Source of the DNA: Eubacteriaceae bacterium
GTDB lineage: Bacteria > Bacillota > Clostridia > Eubacteriales > UBA1433
Reading direction: 5' to 3'
Assembly: GCA_012797825.1 (NCBI GenBank)
Contig: JAAZOI010000278.1
Span: 1-23,037 of the forward strand
DNA length: 23,037 bases
Made by a program: the position numbers and the translations under genes. The notes beneath the pieces were generated by a model. That model had not been told where the DNA came from, did no database searches, and worked only from the letters and a program-made list of their open reading frames with translations. Positions 21,824 to 23,037 of the stretch are shown in pieces (positions within the stretch are counted from its first letter, which is position 1; every line of letters starts with the position of its first letter).

Positions 21824-23037
21824 TTAGAGACTGTCATGCAAATCATTTTTAAAAGCTTTTACAATATCATGCTGCCAGTCCGATACGGGTTTTAGCCTTC
21901 CGAAAAAGAAACGCAGAATTTTCGGCTCTTCCGTAAATTCAAGACCGCCCACTAAATCCCTGTGCTCATACAGCCAAATGATGCGGTCTATAGCGAACTT
22001 AATCTGCGACAGTGTAAACACGCGTCTGGGCACGGCAAGGCGTACAAGTTCAACCTGCGCGAAAGTTTCGCTTCCGTCTTTTTTTCTTGCCTCGCTTATT
22101 GTCCCTCTTTCCATTCCTCTCACTCCGCTTGCAAGATATAAAGCCGATACAAGCGAGCCTGCAGGGTATTTATCTTGCGGCACGTGAGGAAGAAACGCTT
22201 TCGCGTCCAGGTGGCATCCCAGACCGCCCGCAGGCGTAACTACGGGCACTCCCGCTTTTTTAAGCTCATCTGTCATAAACTTTATAAACTGCGGTCCTTG
22301 CGAGATTATATCTTCATCCATAGTCTCATCAAGTCCGACCGTGAGTATTTCCATCTCGCGCACCGACATTCCGCCGTATGTTAAAAACCCTTCAAACAAA
22401 GGTATAAGCTCTTTCATTTTTTCAAAGAGTTGTTTATCTCTCATGCATATTCCGCCGCCTCTGGCAAACCCGAGCTTGCGCGCCGAAAAGTAAATAATAT
22501 CCATTTCATCAGCAAGTTTTTGCGTTATTTCTAATATGCTCATGTTTTTGCATGCCTCTTCACGCTGTTTCATAAAGAACAAATTATCCTGAAGCAGGCT
22601 TGCGTCAAGCACTGTTAATATGCCGTGCTTGCGGCAAAGCGAAGCGACATCTTTTGCGTTCTGAAGCGAAAACGGCTGGCCGCCAATTAGGTTTGTACCC
22701 GCTTCCAATCGCACAAACGGAATTTTATCCGCCCCGTTATCCAAAATTAACTTTTCAAGTTTTTCTAGATCAAAGTTGCCTTTAAACGGAAAATCACTAT
22801 TGATATTAAGCCCTTCGTCAATTACGAGTTCCGCAACAGCGCCGCCGTTTCTTGCTATATGTTCTTTTGTAGTGGTAAAATGGTAGTTCATCGGCACTAT
22901 GTCGCCCGGTTTTACAAATACTGTAGATAAAATGTTTTCGCACGCGCGTCCCTGATGAGCGGGCAAAAAGAAAGGTGTTTTGAATATTTCCTCTATTTTG
23001 TCTCTAAGACGCGTAAATGTCGCCGAACCCGCGTAGC
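21824..23037 (-). CDS. beta-eliminating lyase (tryptophanase / tyrosine phenol-lyase family), N-terminus beyond window
   Basis: The frame is open from the stop at 21824 to the window edge, beginning YAGSATFTRLRDK, so roughly the first 60-80 residues of the family's length of about 460 are missing. Fold type I PLP motifs are present: LPAHQGRACENIL, NYHFTTTKEH, EGFLTYGGMSVREMEIL, and the PLP lysine in SARKLGFARGG. The C-terminal half has RLAVPRRVFTLSQ and EEPKILRFFFGRL. The enzyme should cleave tryptophan to indole, or tyrosine to phenol, with pyruvate and ammonia. The PAGGLGCHLDAKAFLPHVP segment differs from E. coli TnaA and from TPL where specificity residues lie, so tryptophanase is favoured but not certain. 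A start codon lies outside. Confidence 0.85.
   Translation of the reverse strand, partial: YAGSATFTRLRDKIEEIFKTPFFLPAHQGRACENILSTVFVKPGDIVPMNYHFTTTKEHIARNGGAVAELVIDEGLNINSDFPFKGNFDLEKLEKLILDNGADKIPFVRLEAGTNLIGGQPFSLQNAKDVASLCRKHGILTVLDASLLQDNLFFMKQREEACKNMSILEITQKLADEMDIIYFSARKLGFARGGGICMRDKQLFEKMKELIPLFEGFLTYGGMSVREMEILTVGLDETMDEDIISQGPQFIKFMTDELKKAGVPVVTPAGGLGCHLDAKAFLPHVPQDKYPAGSLVSALYLASGVRGMERGTISEARKKDGSETFAQVELVRLAVPRRVFTLSQIKFAIDRIIWLYEHRDLVGGLEFTEEPKILRFFFGRLKPVSDWQHDIVKAFKNDLHDSL

Overview
The window looks like chromosomal DNA of a low-GC, spore-forming Firmicute, most probably a member of the Clostridia. The reasons are AT-rich intergenic DNA, strong AGGAGG-type ribosome sites, two Gram-positive cis-regulators (a lysine riboswitch and a T-box), sporulation-type genes (CotF-like coat protein, YtaF) and the N-acetyl branch of diaminopimelate synthesis. 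No rRNA, tRNA, CRISPR array, transposase or phage gene was seen. Species cannot be named from sequence reading alone.

Layout. 1-369: 3' end of a CBO0543-type membrane protein. 508-2550: a DUF255/YyaL thioredoxin-domain protein. 2551-3394: a doubtful ORF and an unrecognised 171-aa gene. 3472-4584 (minus): an M20 amidohydrolase. Diverging from it is asd-dapA-dapB-dapH (4949-8482), behind a consensus-like promoter, a lysine riboswitch and an attenuator hairpin. This operon makes N-acetylated diaminopimelate precursors, and the M20 enzyme is a good candidate for the N-acetyl-DAP deacetylase. 8556-9959 (minus): a GntR/FCD regulator and YtaF. 10110-12127 (plus): a CotF-like protein with a Ser/Gln/Gly linker, a PPC/DUF296 protein and an 18-cysteine DUF326/Csp-type copper-binding protein. 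An unlisted 40-aa membrane microprotein (11455-11577, minus) lies between the last two. 12164-15561 (minus): Pcm, a MATE exporter, and a PadR-HAAS pair with overlapping genes. 15700-16962 (minus): an exported serpin.

17014-18748 holds a T-box with a Trp specifier (UGG) in front of an orphan TrpB2-type tryptophan synthase beta chain. Its last 31 coding bases and its terminator recur 825 bp downstream at about 90% identity. The two copies bracket a lone unrecognised gene (18944-19447), which has its own 22-bp palindrome upstream. 19641-20975 (minus): an acyl-ACP thioesterase followed by a dedA gene interrupted by one in-frame TGA. 21099-21716: a transglutaminase-like protein. 21824 to the window end: a tryptophanase/tyrosine phenol-lyase family enzyme cut by the window edge.

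Most of the window is ordinary metabolic chromosome. The parts that most deserve a second look are the trpB 3'-end duplication with its enclosed gene, the Trp-T-box/TrpB2 unit with a possible indole-producing lyase 3 kb away, the 40-aa microprotein with its shared bidirectional terminator, and the single stop codon in dedA.
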